The notes under the pieces: model-generated
What the model was told of the DNA's origin: nothing
Seen by the model: the letters and a program-made list of their open reading frames with translations, nothing else
The model's database searches: none
DNA from: CFX5 sp023384495
GTDB lineage: Bacteria; Chloroflexota; Anaerolineae; Caldilineales; Caldilineaceae
NCBI GenBank assembly: GCA_048499455.1
Contig: JASNZV010000001.1
Location: 1,120,473 to 1,184,472, forward strand
Reading direction: 5' to 3'
Length of the DNA: 64,000 bases
Program-made: the position numbers and the translations under genes
Shown: positions 11,930 through 20,779 of the stretch, in pieces
How positions within the stretch are numbered: the stretch's first letter is position 1
Layout of the letters: the number at the start of each line of letters is the position of its first letter

Positions 11930-13208
11930 AACCATCAAAGTGGACACGCTGGCGCGCGTCGAAGGCGAGGGCGCGCTGACCGTCAAGCTCAGCAACGGCG
12001 TGGTCAAGGACGTGCAGTTGCGCATCTTCGAGCCGCCACGCTTCTTCGAGGCGTTCCTCTGTGGCCGCCGCTATGATGAGGCTCCCGACCTCACGGCGCG
12101 CATCTGCGGCATCTGCCCCATCGCCTATCAGATGAGCGCCGCCCACGCCATGGAAGACGCGTTGGGCGTCAAGGTCGATGGGCCGCTGCGCGCCCTGCGC
12201 CGTCTCATCTACTGTGGCGAGTGGATCGAAAGCCACGCGCTCCATATCTACATGCTCCATGCGCCCGATTTTCTCGGCTTCGAAGACGCCATCCGCATGG
12301 CGGGCGCCCACCCCGATGCGGTGCAGCGCGGGCTGCAACTGAAAAAAGTGGGCAACGAGATCGTCAAGCTGCTAGGAGGCCGTGCGGTCCATCCCGTCAA
12401 CGTGCGGGTTGGGGGGTTCTACAGCGTGCCACCGAAGAGCGCATGGACGCCCCTGGTCGAACGGCTCAAGTGGGCGCGCGAAGCCGCACTGGAAACCGTG
12501 CGCTGGACGGCCCGCCTGCCCTTCCCCGACTTCGAGCAGGATTACGAATTTGTGGCCTTACGCCACCCCGACGAATACCCGTTCAACGAGGGCCGGCTTG
12601 TTTCCAACCGGGGGCTGGCTATTGCCGTCCGTGACTATGATGCCCACTTTGTAGAAGAGCACGTCTCCTACACGAGTGCTCTGCATTCGACGATCCAAGG
12701 GAGGGGCAACTATCTGGTCGGGCCGCTGGCGCGTTACAGTCTGAACTTTGATAGGCTTTCGCCGCTGGCCCAAGAGGCGGCGCGCAAGGCCGGGTTGGGT
12801 CCCGTCTGTCGCAACCCCTTCCAGAGCATCGTCGTGCGCAGCGTAGAGACGCTCTACGCCTGCGATGAGGCGTTGCGCATTCTCGACGATTATCCAACGC
12901 CTGATGCGCCGGTCGTCGAGGTGACGCCGCGCGCCGCTACCGGCTATGGCTGCACCGAGGCTCCACGCGGGCTGCTCTACCACCGCTACACGCTGGACGA
13001 ACAAGGCATCATCCGCAACGCCAAAATCGTGCCACCGACATCGCAGAACCAGAAGACCATCGAACAGGACCTGTGGCACTTCATCCCCCCACGTGCAGAC
13101 CTGCCAAAAGACGAACTCACCTGGCGCTGCGAACAGGCCATCCGCAACTATGACCCGTGTATCTCGTGTGCGGCGCACTTTTTGAAGTTGAAGATTGAAG
13201 AACAATGA
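11910..13208 (+). CDS. hydA: [NiFe] hydrogenase large (alpha) subunit
   Basis: A 432-residue catalytic subunit. The four Ni-Fe ligands are present: C66 and C69 in ARICGICP (L1 motif) and C417 and C420 in DPCISCAAHF (L2 motif). Residues after H423 (FLKLKIEEQ) form the short C-terminal peptide that a maturation endopeptidase removes in this family. RVEGEG at about 16-21 is also typical. It catalyses reversible H2 oxidation. The ATG at 11910 follows AAGGAGAG; a GTG nine bases upstream is possible but less family-like. Together with the flavin and Fe-S subunits this defines a group 3b-like, NADP(H)-linked, soluble enzyme, with fermentative H2 release or H2 uptake both possible. Confidence 0.93.
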   Translation: MSNPRTRTIKVDTLARVEGEGALTVKLSNGVVKDVQLRIFEPPRFFEAFLCGRRYDEAPDLTARICGICPIAYQMSAAHAMEDALGVKVDGPLRALRRLIYCGEWIESHALHIYMLHAPDFLGFEDAIRMAGAHPDAVQRGLQLKKVGNEIVKLLGGRAVHPVNVRVGGFYSVPPKSAWTPLVERLKWAREAALETVRWTARLPFPDFEQDYEFVALRHPDEYPFNEGRLVSNRGLAIAVRDYDAHFVEEHVSYTSALHSTIQGRGNYLVGPLARYSLNFDRLSPLAQEAARKAGLGPVCRNPFQSIVVRSVETLYACDEALRILDDYPTPDAPVVEVTPRAATGYGCTEAPRGLLYHRYTLDEQGIIRNAKIVPPTSQNQKTIEQDLWHFIPPRADLPKDELTWRCEQAIRNYDPCISCAAHFLKLKIEEQ

Positions 13209-13699
13209 TCCCCCTTCTGGTCATCGGCATCGGCAACGAGTATCGCCGTGATGACGCCGTCGGACTCATCGTGGCGCGAGCGTTGCAGGCGCAAGCACTG
13301 CCGGGCGTGGCCGTGATCGAGGCAGAGCGGGCGGGTGTGGATCTGCTGGAATGCTGGGCCGGTGCTGATGCGGTCATCTTGATCGATGCAGTATGTTCTC
13401 GTGCGCAGCCGGGGATTTTGCACATAATCGATGCCCACGGTGCGCCGGTCCCGGCCGACCTCTTCACGTGTTCAACGCATGGGTTTGGCGTTGCGACAAC
13501 CATTGAGCTTGCTCGCTCGCTCCACCGCTTACCGCCACGTCTGATGCTCTTTGGCATCGAAGGGAAGGAGTTTGGCATAGGCTGGGGTCTTTCCATCGAG
13601 ATGGAGAGCATATTGCCGGCGATCACAGAACGAATTGCGCAAATGAGTAGAGCCATGTTGCGGTCGCTTGCGACCGAAGGAGAAGTTGAACGATGGTAA
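13205..13699 (+). CDS. Hydrogenase maturation protease (HycI/HybD family)
   Basis: A 164-residue endopeptidase. The start LLVIGIGNEYRRDDAVG and the residues D17, D61 (VILIDAV) and H92 (STHGFG) match the three metal ligands by which the family senses nickel in the immature large subunit. It should cleave the large subunit after H423. It overlaps the large subunit gene by four bases (ATGA), the usual arrangement for a dedicated protease. The Hyp proteins that build the NiFe(CN)2CO centre are not in this window. Confidence 0.9.
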   Translation: MIPLLVIGIGNEYRRDDAVGLIVARALQAQALPGVAVIEAERAGVDLLECWAGADAVILIDAVCSRAQPGILHIIDAHGAPVPADLFTCSTHGFGVATTIELARSLHRLPPRLMLFGIEGKEFGIGWGLSIEMESILPAITERIAQMSRAMLRSLATEGEVERW

Positions 13700-14160
13700 C
13701 TTTGCACCGTATCCTTGTGCCATTGGATGGGTCCAAACTATCCGAGCGTGCGTTGCCGCTGGCCACGGCGCTGGCTCAGAAATTTGGCAGCGAGGTCACC
13801 CTGCTCCGTGTGTTGGAGGTTTCGCCGCCGGCCCCGGGAACACGCTATCCCGAAAATCACTGGATGAGAGAAGCGCTGCAGCATAGCCACCGCGAAGCCC
13901 AGGAGTATTTGGAGGCCAGGAGGATAGAACTAACCGGTCAGGGGATTCGCGTCCGCGCCCTCGTGCGCGACGAGTCGCCGGCGGAGGACATCCTGCTGGT
14001 CGCCGATCACGAGAAGATCGACCTGATCGTCATGTCCTCGCATGGCATGGGTGGCCCATCGCCATGGACGGCGGGCAGTGTGGCCCACAAGGTCATGCTG
14101 CACAGCCCATGCCCGGTGTTGCTGGTGCGACACTCGCCAGAGCAGGCCGGCACAGGTTGA
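13693..14160 (+). CDS. Universal stress protein (UspA family)
   Basis: A 155-residue single Usp domain: RILVPLDGSKLSERALPLA at the start and DLIVMSSHGMGGPSPWTAGSVAHKVML near the end. The ATP-binding G-x2-G-x9-G(S/T) motif is recognisable, though with an unusual PSPWT stretch. It overlaps the protease gene by seven bases and is the last gene of the hydrogenase operon. Such proteins are often induced by stress or anaerobiosis, and their link with hydrogenase genes suggests shared expression; the molecular role is unknown. Confidence 0.88.
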   Translation: MVTLHRILVPLDGSKLSERALPLATALAQKFGSEVTLLRVLEVSPPAPGTRYPENHWMREALQHSHREAQEYLEARRIELTGQGIRVRALVRDESPAEDILLVADHEKIDLIVMSSHGMGGPSPWTAGSVAHKVMLHSPCPVLLVRHSPEQAGTG

Positions 14161-14253
14161 ATGCCAGCGTTGCGTTTAGCGCCTGTCCGAATAACGCTGT
14201 GACCAACTGTATTCGCAGGTGTAGTTGTCGAACCCACAACTGTCATTTGGATA

Positions 14254-14278
14254 GGTCCGTGGCCAGAGAACGCGGACC
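14254..14278. terminator. Weak hairpin between convergent genes
   Basis: A six-base stem GGTCCG (14254-14259) / CGGACC (14273-14278) in the 124-base space between the convergent stress-protein and ABC transporter genes. A smaller AGTTGT/ACAACT stem lies just upstream. There is no T-run on either strand, so a role as terminator is only suggested by position. Confidence 0.3.
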
Positions 14279-14284
14279 CCATTA

Positions 14285-15157
14285 TCACAATGCCGACACG
14301 AGTAGCCTGGTGGGGTCATTATGGTTTGTGGCGTCCGCCGCCGCCAACGGCTTCATCCCCCAGGCGTGGAGCCGGGGCACGTCGTTGAGCAGTTGCCGCG
14401 TATATCGGTGTTGCGGATTGGCCATCACCGCTTCCACCGGCCCCTGCTCGACCAGTTGACCGCGATACATGACCAGGATGCGGTCGCTCACATAGCACGC
14501 CTGGCCGAGGTCGTGGGTGATGAAGAGAATGCCCATGTTGTGCTCGGCGCGCAGGTCGCGCAACACGTTGAGCACGGTCACGCGCAGCGAAGCATCCAAC
14601 ATGCTGGTCGGCTCGTCGGCGATGAGCAACTCAGGGCCAACCACCAGCGCCCGAGCGATCATGACGCGCTGCACCTGCCCGCCGGAGAGCTGGTGCGGCC
14701 ACTTGTACAACACATCCTCCGGGTCCAGACCGACTTCGCACAGCGCATCCTCCATGCGAGCCAGACGCCCCTGGCGTGTGATGCGTCCATCGAGCAGATT
14801 GAGTGCATTGCCCAGGACGCTACGGATCGTGTAGAACTGGTTGAAAGAAGCAAACGGGTCTTGAAACACCCCCTGGACCTTGCGCCAGTAGGCTTTGAGT
14901 TCGCCGCCCCGGTGGATGCGAGTCACATCGTTGCCGTGGAGCAGGATCTGGCCGGCGGTCGGTTCCAGCAGCCGCAACACGAGGCGGGCGAGGGTCGATT
15001 TGCCGCTGCCGCTCTCGCCGACCACGGCGACGATCTCCCCCGGCTGCATGGCAAACGACACCCCATCCACGGCGCGCACTGTTTCCGCACCATGCCCAAA
15101 GAGGCGGGTGAGGTTGCGCGTTTCGAGGAGTGGTGCCTCTTTCCGTTCCACAGTCAT
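14285..15157 (-). CDS. Oligopeptide/dipeptide-type ABC importer, second ATP-binding protein (DppF/OppF-like)
   Basis: A 290-residue ATPase: Walker A GESGSGKST at 47-55, signature LSGGQVQRV, Walker B LLIADEPTS, and H-loop FITHDLGQ. It energises uptake of peptides or similar small solutes together with the DppD-like partner. The ATG at 15157 follows AAGGAGGC and overlaps the stop of the upstream ATPase gene (ATGA), so a longer upstream reading is rejected. The C-terminus lacks the Cys-rich oligopeptide tail of its partner. Last gene of the five-gene importer operon; the substrate cannot be told from sequence. Confidence 0.9.
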   Translation of the reverse strand: MTVERKEAPLLETRNLTRLFGHGAETVRAVDGVSFAMQPGEIVAVVGESGSGKSTLARLVLRLLEPTAGQILLHGNDVTRIHRGGELKAYWRKVQGVFQDPFASFNQFYTIRSVLGNALNLLDGRITRQGRLARMEDALCEVGLDPEDVLYKWPHQLSGGQVQRVMIARALVVGPELLIADEPTSMLDASLRVTVLNVLRDLRAEHNMGILFITHDLGQACYVSDRILVMYRGQLVEQGPVEAVMANPQHRYTRQLLNDVPRLHAWGMKPLAAADATNHNDPTRLLVSAL

Positions 15158-16152
15158 CGGACTGCCTCCTTGTAGACTTGCTCGCCGGCCTGCTCCTGCA
15201 CCCACCAGCAGGCGGCATACTGCTTTGCATCGCCGACCACAGGGGGCTCCTGGTGGATACAGGCATCCATGACGAAGGGGCAGCGGGGGTGAAAGCGGCA
15301 GCCGCCCGGCGGCGTGCGCAGATCGGGCGGTGCGCCGGTGATCCCTTCAAGCCGCTGGCCACGCAGGCGCGGGTCGGGGTCCAGGGTCGAGCCAATGAGC
15401 ACCTGTGTGTAGGGGTGTTGCGGGTGATCGACTATCTGCACGGTGGGGCCAACTTCGACTAGCTTGCCGGCGTACATGATGGCGATACGGTTGGCGATGT
15501 TGCTCAGGAGTGGCAAATCGTGCGTGATAAAGACAATCCGGGTGATAAAGCGATTTTCGAGCAATAATTGCAGGAGGAGCATGAGCTCTTTTTGCGATGA
15601 AACATCCAACGCCGAGGTCGGCTCGTCGGCGATGAGCACCGTCGGGTTGAGCAGCGTGGTGATCACCGCCACCACGCGCTGGCGCATCCCGCCGCTCAAT
15701 TGGTGCGGGTAGCTGCCCAACACCCGCGCCGGCAACGAGAGTTGCTCCAGCCGTTCGCGCGCCATCTCGACTGCTTCCCGCGGGCGGATCAGCGGGTCAT
15801 GGCCGCGCACCACATCGATGACGATATCGCGCACGCGCGCCGTCGGGTTGAGCGAGTTCATCGCCCGCTGTGGCAGCAGGGCCACCAGCTTCCCGTGCCA
15901 GTCATTCGGGACCCGGGTCCGCTCGTTCAACTGGATGGTCTGCCCATTGAGTTCGAGCGTACCCCCCTTCATGTAGAGTGGCGGGCGGGCGGTCAACGCC
16001 ATCACCGCGGCAAGGGTGGACTTGCCACACCCCGATTCACCGGCGATGCCCAAGACTTCGCCTTCCTTGACCGCCAGCGAGACATCGTCCATGGCCTTGA
16101 CTTCAGGCCCCCTGCCAGCGGCATAATACGCACGGACATTCTTAACGATCAC
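15154..16152 (-). CDS. Oligopeptide/dipeptide-type ABC importer, first ATP-binding protein (DppD/OppD-like)
   Basis: A 332-residue ATPase with Walker A GESGCGKST near 38-46, signature LSGGMRQRV, Walker B VLIADEPTSALD and the C-terminal oligopeptide-transporter tail CRFHPRCPFVMDAC, whose cysteines are linked to an Fe-S cluster in some members. It starts at a GTG at 16152 (no ATG nearby). A long word-built hairpin at 16221-16319 separates it from the permease gene upstream. Confidence 0.9.
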   Translation of the reverse strand: MIVKNVRAYYAAGRGPEVKAMDDVSLAVKEGEVLGIAGESGCGKSTLAAVMALTARPPLYMKGGTLELNGQTIQLNERTRVPNDWHGKLVALLPQRAMNSLNPTARVRDIVIDVVRGHDPLIRPREAVEMARERLEQLSLPARVLGSYPHQLSGGMRQRVVAVITTLLNPTVLIADEPTSALDVSSQKELMLLLQLLLENRFITRIVFITHDLPLLSNIANRIAIMYAGKLVEVGPTVQIVDHPQHPYTQVLIGSTLDPDPRLRGQRLEGITGAPPDLRTPPGGCRFHPRCPFVMDACIHQEPPVVGDAKQYAACWWVQEQAGEQVYKEAVR

Positions 16153-16220
16153 AGATGATTCCCCATTACTCTTGGATCAGGCAACCCTCACTTCACCACT
16201 CCTGAACCGGAACAAGCTGG

Positions 16221-16319
16221 AAAAGCAGGAAGACAGAGAGCACAGAGGATTCACGGAGGACACAGAGATTTCCTCGGTGTTCTCTGTGTCTTCTTTGTGC
16301 TCTCTGTCTTCCTGCTTTT
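16221..16319. repeat. Long intergenic hairpin with 24-bp perfect arms (ACAGAG/CACAGAG words)
   Basis: Left arm 16221-16244 (AAAAGCAGGAAGACAGAGAG then CACA) pairs perfectly over 24 bases with 16296-16319. The inner part continues as imperfect CACGGAGGACACAGAGA against TCTCTGTGTCTTC words. Both ends finish in A/T runs (TTTTT at 16316-16320), so on either strand it could act as a terminator or an mRNA processing stem between the permease and ATPase genes. Related word hairpins lie at 26602-26685 and 49031-49145. Confidence 0.75.
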
Positions 16320-16342
16320 TGTCTTCTGTCTACCATTTCGTG

Positions 16343-17239
16343 CTAATTCCTGCGCAGGCGCGGGTTGAAGATCTCGTCCACGCTCGCCTGCAGCAACAAG
16401 AGCGAGAAAGCGATCAACGTCAGGAAGACGGTCGGCGGCAAAAAGGCCCACCACGCGCCGGTGCGCACCGATTCCCAGAGCAGCGCCCAGTGCAGCATAA
16501 TGCCCAGCGAGATGGTGCGGGTGGGGCCCAGCCCCAACATGCTCAACGCTGCTTCCTGCAGGATACTGCTGCTCAGTTGCAGGACAAAGGCCATCACGAC
16601 ATAGGAGAGCATGTACGGGATGATCTCCCAGATGATTAACGCAAAGGGGCCAGCGCCCGAAATCCGGGCGATGTCTACATGTTCACGGGTGCGCAGGCTG
16701 CTCGTCTGCGCCCGCACGGCGCGGGCAGTCCATGGCCAGCTCGTGATGCCGATGATCAAGCCCATGGTGACAATGGAGCGGGTGGTCACGGCGATGGAGA
16801 GCAGGATCAAGATCACGATAGAGGGAATGGTGATGACCACATTGGTCAGCCCCATCAACGCCTCCTCGACGATGCCGCCCACATAGCCGGCCACCGTGCC
16901 GATAAAGATGCCGATCAGCGTGGCCACCGCACCGGCGATCAGGCCGATTGTGAGCGAGGTGCGGATGCCAAACATCAACTGGGTGAAGACATCGCGGCCG
17001 AAATTGTCGGTGCCCAGCCAGTTGGTTGCCGAGGGCGCATCGAACAGCCCGCCCACGATGCGCATGGGGTTCTGTTTGTCCAGGATGATCGGCCCTAAGA
17101 AGCCAAAGCCCACGAGCAAGACCAGAAAGAAGAGGCTGGCGAAAAAGCGCTGGTTGAGCGCGGGCGCGCTCGCCAGCGTGCGGCGCAGACTCGCCATAAA
17201 TACGGATTCGGTCTTAACTTCCTGTGAAAGTACGGCCAT
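16343..17239 (-). CDS. Oligopeptide/dipeptide-type ABC importer permease (DppC-like)
   Basis: A 298-residue inner-membrane permease with a cytoplasmic N-terminus, about six membrane helices and the conserved EAA loop region (EHVDIARISGAGPFALIIWEIIPYML) that contacts the ATPases. NWLGTDNFGRDVFTQLMFG is the signature of the DppC subgroup. The ATG at 17239 is preceded by GGAGAG; an ATG ten codons upstream is less likely. It pairs with the DppB-like permease to form the channel. Confidence 0.9.
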   Translation of the reverse strand: MAVLSQEVKTESVFMASLRRTLASAPALNQRFFASLFFLVLLVGFGFLGPIILDKQNPMRIVGGLFDAPSATNWLGTDNFGRDVFTQLMFGIRTSLTIGLIAGAVATLIGIFIGTVAGYVGGIVEEALMGLTNVVITIPSIVILILLSIAVTTRSIVTMGLIIGITSWPWTARAVRAQTSSLRTREHVDIARISGAGPFALIIWEIIPYMLSYVVMAFVLQLSSSILQEAALSMLGLGPTRTISLGIMLHWALLWESVRTGAWWAFLPPTVFLTLIAFSLLLLQASVDEIFNPRLRRN

Positions 17240-17389
17240 AACTCTCCACCTCAGAGGACTCCTCACCACTTAAGGGTTCGTAAATCCATCACTTCCCGCT
17301 CTGCCCGGATTGTCAAATCCGGCGTGGCGGCGGGCTTTGCCAATCCCGCCGGAGCAGGTCCGGAAGTTGATTTTTCAAGAACCATTGCT

Positions 17390-17430
17390 CGTCACTTGTC
17401 ACTTCTCACTTTTCACTCCTCACACGTCAC
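17390..17430. repeat. One-sided tandem TCACTT/TCACTC words
   Basis: Between the two permease genes lies a run of six or so near-copies of a 7-8 base word (GTCACTT, GTCACTT, CTCACTT, TTCACTC, CTCACAC). No complementary arm is found nearby. The same words form proper hairpins at 7982-8035 and 18459-18508, so this may be a half element or one that lost an arm. Confidence 0.45.
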
Positions 17431-18440
17431 CGCTCACCGGCCTCTTTGGCCCGAATCCTCGGGTCGATAAAACCATAAGCCACATCGACGATAAAGTTGG
17501 CCAGCAGAACAAAGACCATGATCAGCAGCGTGATCCCCTGGATCACCGGATAGTCGTTCCCCCGGATGGCGCTAAAGAGCAGGGTGCCGATCCCTGGATA
17601 TGAGAAGACGATCTCGGTAATTAGCGCGCCGCCGACGAGCGAGCCGATGGCCAGCGCCAGGCCGGTGACCTGGGGCAGCACGGCGTTGCGAAAGATGTAA
17701 GCCACGATGCGGTTGTCGGAGACGCCCATGCCGCGCGAGTAGCGCACATAGTCGGCGTCCAGCTCATAGATCGCCATCGCGCGCATGCCCACGGCCTGGC
17801 CGCCGACAAAGATCAGCACCAGCGAGAGGAAGGGCAACCAGTAGTGGCGCAGCGCGCTTTGAACAAATGCCCAGCTCAGCGACGGGGTCATGGCGTAGGG
17901 ATAGCCGCCACCCGGCGGGAAGACCGGCCAGTAGACGGCGAACGTGTAGAGCAAGAGAATGGCCAGACAATAGTAGGGCATGCTCGAGATCAGGAGTGAA
18001 ACCGAAAAAGCCCCCTTGTCCAGCCATCCACCTTTGTACGCGGCCAGCGCACCCAAGACGTTGCCCAGCAACCAGCCGATGAGAATGGCCGGCAACTGGA
18101 GCGCGATGGTCCAGGGCAGGGCCTGGGCGATCATGTCTTGCACCCGCGCCGGCGCCCGCGCAAAGGAGATGCCCAGGTCGCCCTGAGCCAGGTTGCGCAG
18201 GTAGAGCAGAAATTGCATCCACAGCGGCTTGTCCAGGCCGAACTGTTCGATATACGAAGCGTAGATGCGCTGGAGCGCTTCGCCAGCCATGACGCCGCCG
18301 GCCGCCATCTGCGCCACGAGCGTATCCACCGGGTTGCCGGGGATCAGCCGGGGCAACAAGAAATTGAAGACCAGCGCCACAAAAAACGCCAGTATGAACC
18401 AGAGGACTTTGTTAAGCAAATAGCGTTGGAATTTTGTCAT
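17427..18440 (-). CDS. Oligopeptide/dipeptide-type ABC importer permease (DppB-like)
   Basis: A 337-residue permease with about six membrane helices. The N-terminal helix LLNKVLWFILAFFVALVFNF leads into LPRLIPGNPVD, the DppB signature. A long periplasmic segment follows, then the ATPase-contacting loop ELDADYVRYSRGMGVSDNRI and ITEIVFSYPGIGTLLFSAI. It forms the importer channel with the DppC-like protein. The ATG at 18440 lies 75 bases downstream of the binding-protein stop, with a word hairpin in between. Confidence 0.9.
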   Translation of the reverse strand: MTKFQRYLLNKVLWFILAFFVALVFNFLLPRLIPGNPVDTLVAQMAAGGVMAGEALQRIYASYIEQFGLDKPLWMQFLLYLRNLAQGDLGISFARAPARVQDMIAQALPWTIALQLPAILIGWLLGNVLGALAAYKGGWLDKGAFSVSLLISSMPYYCLAILLLYTFAVYWPVFPPGGGYPYAMTPSLSWAFVQSALRHYWLPFLSLVLIFVGGQAVGMRAMAIYELDADYVRYSRGMGVSDNRIVAYIFRNAVLPQVTGLALAIGSLVGGALITEIVFSYPGIGTLLFSAIRGNDYPVIQGITLLIMVFVLLANFIVDVAYGFIDPRIRAKEAGER

Positions 18441-18458
18441 AGTCTACACCGTACTACG

Positions 18459-18508
18459 TGACGAGTGATAAGTGAATCAGGTCACACTCATCACTCATCA
18501 TTCATCAC
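18459..18508. repeat. Hairpin of GTGATGAGT words between binding protein and permease genes
   Basis: Left arm GTGACGAGTGATAAGTGA (18459-18476) pairs over about 18 bases (three mismatches) with TCACTCATCATTCATCAC in 18490-18508. Lying just after the binding-protein gene in transcription direction, it could protect the upstream message or reduce read-through. That is a common way to make more binding protein than permease. Confidence 0.5.
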
Positions 18509-18515
18509 TTTTTCC

Positions 18516-20321
18516 TCACTCCCCCGGCCTGATGACCGAGAGGATCCGGGTGCCCAGGATGCCTGCGGTGGGCGGCGCCACCGGGTTGTCCTCATTCGGG
18601 AAGCCGGCCCAGACGCTCTCGTTGTACTCGTAGAACTCGAGCGGCCGGTACATGAGCGGGATGGCCGGGATGTTCTCCATGAAGATCTTGTCGATCTCGC
18701 CGAAGAGCGCCCTCTGCTCGGCCTCGTCCGTCGATGCGGCGATCATGTCCAGCAATCCGGGAACGTCCGGGTGCTCGAAGCGACCATAGTTCCAGAATGC
18801 CGTCTGGCCGAACTCGGGCACGCCGCGGTTGTCGAGGACATCGCGGTAGCGTAGCCACGGGCTCGCCGGCCCAGCGCCCGCCACAAACCAGAGGGTGAGT
18901 TCGAAATCACCCTGCTGCATGCGGGTCGTGACCACGGGCGCATCAGGGAACTCGGTGCGGACTTCGATGCCCACATCGGTCGCGTTCTGCGCCACCAGGT
19001 CGATGGCCGTCATCCAGTCGGTCCAGCCATAGGGGGTCTGAACCGTGTAGGGGCCAAGGCGGGCGCCGTCGGGCAGCACATAGATGCCGTCACGGCCCTT
19101 GGTCGCACCCAGCTCCTGCTCCAGGATCTCGACGGCCTTTTCGGGGTTGTACTCCCACCCGTAGCTCTGCACCAGCTCCTCGCTGAAGAAGCGGGCCTCA
19201 CCGCCGTCGGGGATGATCAGGCTGGAGTTGACCGGAATCGAGTAGCGGGACATGGCCGTCGCCGCGATCTGCGGATAGTTGATGCTGTGGGCCAGGGCCC
19301 GGCGGACGAGTGGGTTGTCCAGCCCTGGTTTGTGCCCGTTGACAAAGAGCAGCGGGATCGAGCCAGGGATGTAGTAGGGCTCGCCCTTGAACCAGGTGCC
19401 TACGGGCAAGTTCAACTCTTCCCACATCTTCCAGATCTGGGGAACGAACTGCTGCGAGAGGTCCACCTCACCGCGCTGGAGGGCCAGGTTGCCGTCGTCG
19501 TTGCTCTTGAAGATCGGGTGAACAACGTACTTGGGCGCCGGCAGACCATAGATCTCCTGGCCCCAGTAGTTGTCGTCACGCGCGAGCGCCACCCGCTCCG
19601 GTGAGAAGTTCAGCACCTTGTACGGCCCCGAGCCAACCGGATCATCGTCCACGATCAGCGTCAAGGGCTCGCCCGACGCCTCGCGCTCCTCCCAGATATG
19701 CTGGGGCAGAATGCGAACCGTGGCCATAAACTGCTTGAACATGCCGGCGTTGAGGCGTTCAGGATTCAACGTGAACTGGAGCGTCCCCTCGTCGATGGCG
19801 GTCACCTCAGAGACATAATCCCAGAAGGTGCCATAGGGCAGACCCTCATGGCGCTCGGCCAGATGGAAGGTGTAGAGCACATCTTCGACTGTCAGTGGCT
19901 CGCCATCCTGCCAGCGGGCGCCGGGCTGCATGGTGACGACCGCCGTGGTCTCATCGGTGAAGGCCAGCTCTTTGCCCAAGACAGGGTCGAGCGCGCCGGT
20001 CACCAGATTGAACCCGAACAACGTCTCATGGATGTGTGGATGCTGGCCGCCGGCCGGCCAGGTGATAGGTCCAGCTGCAATGGGGTTGAAGGTGGTTGGC
20101 GGGCCCCATTGGAAGCCGGCCATATAGAGGGTTTCGTTGCGGGGCAGTTCGCCAGGAATTGCTGGCTCTACTGCAACAATTTCCCCGGTTACTGGGGAAG
20201 GTGCTGGCGGCTGGCAGGCGCTGAGATAGCTTGCGCCCACCATGATGCCGCCCAGGATGGCCGCGTCGCGAAGAAACTCACGGCGTGTCCTCCGGAAGTT
20301 ACCAAATGTATGTTCTGACAT
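18516..20321 (-). CDS. Oligopeptide/dipeptide-type ABC importer substrate-binding lipoprotein (SBP_bac_5)
   Basis: A 601-residue extracellular binding protein. The N-terminus combines a twin-arginine-like RRTRREFLRDAAILGG with a hydrophobic stretch and the lipobox LSAC (Cys near residue 35), so it is probably exported by Tat and lipid-anchored. A Pro-rich spacer follows, then the family-5 binding domain (EPAIPGELPRNETLYMAG to the end), with DGEPLTVEDVLYTFHLAERH and DNPLVRRALAHSINYPQIA typical of peptide-binding members. GGGGAGG precedes the ATG. First gene of the operon. The ligand is unknown; peptides or oligosaccharides are both possible in this family. Confidence 0.9.
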   Translation of the reverse strand: MSEHTFGNFRRTRREFLRDAAILGGIMVGASYLSACQPPAPSPVTGEIVAVEPAIPGELPRNETLYMAGFQWGPPTTFNPIAAGPITWPAGGQHPHIHETLFGFNLVTGALDPVLGKELAFTDETTAVVTMQPGARWQDGEPLTVEDVLYTFHLAERHEGLPYGTFWDYVSEVTAIDEGTLQFTLNPERLNAGMFKQFMATVRILPQHIWEEREASGEPLTLIVDDDPVGSGPYKVLNFSPERVALARDDNYWGQEIYGLPAPKYVVHPIFKSNDDGNLALQRGEVDLSQQFVPQIWKMWEELNLPVGTWFKGEPYYIPGSIPLLFVNGHKPGLDNPLVRRALAHSINYPQIAATAMSRYSIPVNSSLIIPDGGEARFFSEELVQSYGWEYNPEKAVEILEQELGATKGRDGIYVLPDGARLGPYTVQTPYGWTDWMTAIDLVAQNATDVGIEVRTEFPDAPVVTTRMQQGDFELTLWFVAGAGPASPWLRYRDVLDNRGVPEFGQTAFWNYGRFEHPDVPGLLDMIAASTDEAEQRALFGEIDKIFMENIPAIPLMYRPLEFYEYNESVWAGFPNEDNPVAPPTAGILGTRILSVIRPGE

Positions 20322-20345
20322 TGTAAATCCTCCCCATTGAGAACT

Positions 20346-20416
20346 TATCTCAAAATCTCTGTGTCACACCTGTACCACCCGAAAATCTGTCAGAGCCACA
20401 ACCGATTTTGAGATAG
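20346..20416. promoter_or_regulatory. 12-bp inverted repeat upstream of the importer operon
   Basis: TATCTCAAAATC (20346-20357) and GATTTTGAGATA (20405-20416) are exact complements with a 47-base spacer, 25 to 95 bases upstream of the binding-protein start codon. Flanking GAGAACT sequences extend the similarity. It could be a paired operator or a leader stem-loop. No regulator gene is adjacent. Confidence 0.45.
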
Positions 20417-20503
20417 TTTCTGAGAACTCACAGGGGCGCCACTTGCGCTGATTTGGGCTTTAGGCGACTCTCCTTTTGGTCGCGCCTTGTCAGGCTACAG
20501 ATC

Positions 20504-20530
20504 GAGGTGGTGGAATACGTAGACGCGCTG
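20504..20530 (+). other. tRNA-Leu 5'-half-like fragment
   Basis: GAGGTGGTGGAATACGTAGA followed by CGCGCTG closely resembles the acceptor/D-arm part of bacterial tRNA-Leu genes (GAGGTGGTGGAATTGGTAGA and CGCGCTG as remembered). No matching anticodon stem, variable arm or T-arm follows, so it is not a functional tRNA gene. It may be a relic of a tRNA gene or of an integration event. Confidence 0.4.
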
Positions 20531-20779
20531 ATACATCGATAAGCACCTTATATTGTACCCCCCTTTTTGAACGCGCGCACTGACTAAATGGCGAAGTTGC
20601 TATTGGTCACGTAGCCAGATATTAGCCTCCCCACCTGGCCAGGTCCCTTCACGGTCTGTCTGCATCACCGCCAAAGCGCATCAAAATGCGCAGGGTCACG
20701 CCTGATGCAGCGGCGCTACAGGAAAGCGTGTAGTGTGGCGCACGGGCCTCACGGGTATGCCCCGATGGGCAAAAAACCG

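Noticed and set aside
17390..17430. TCACTT repeats considered as a regulator-binding array
   Set aside because: The words are the same as those in hairpins at 7982 and 18459, and the run overlaps the end of a permease gene within an operon, so a binding array is unlikely.
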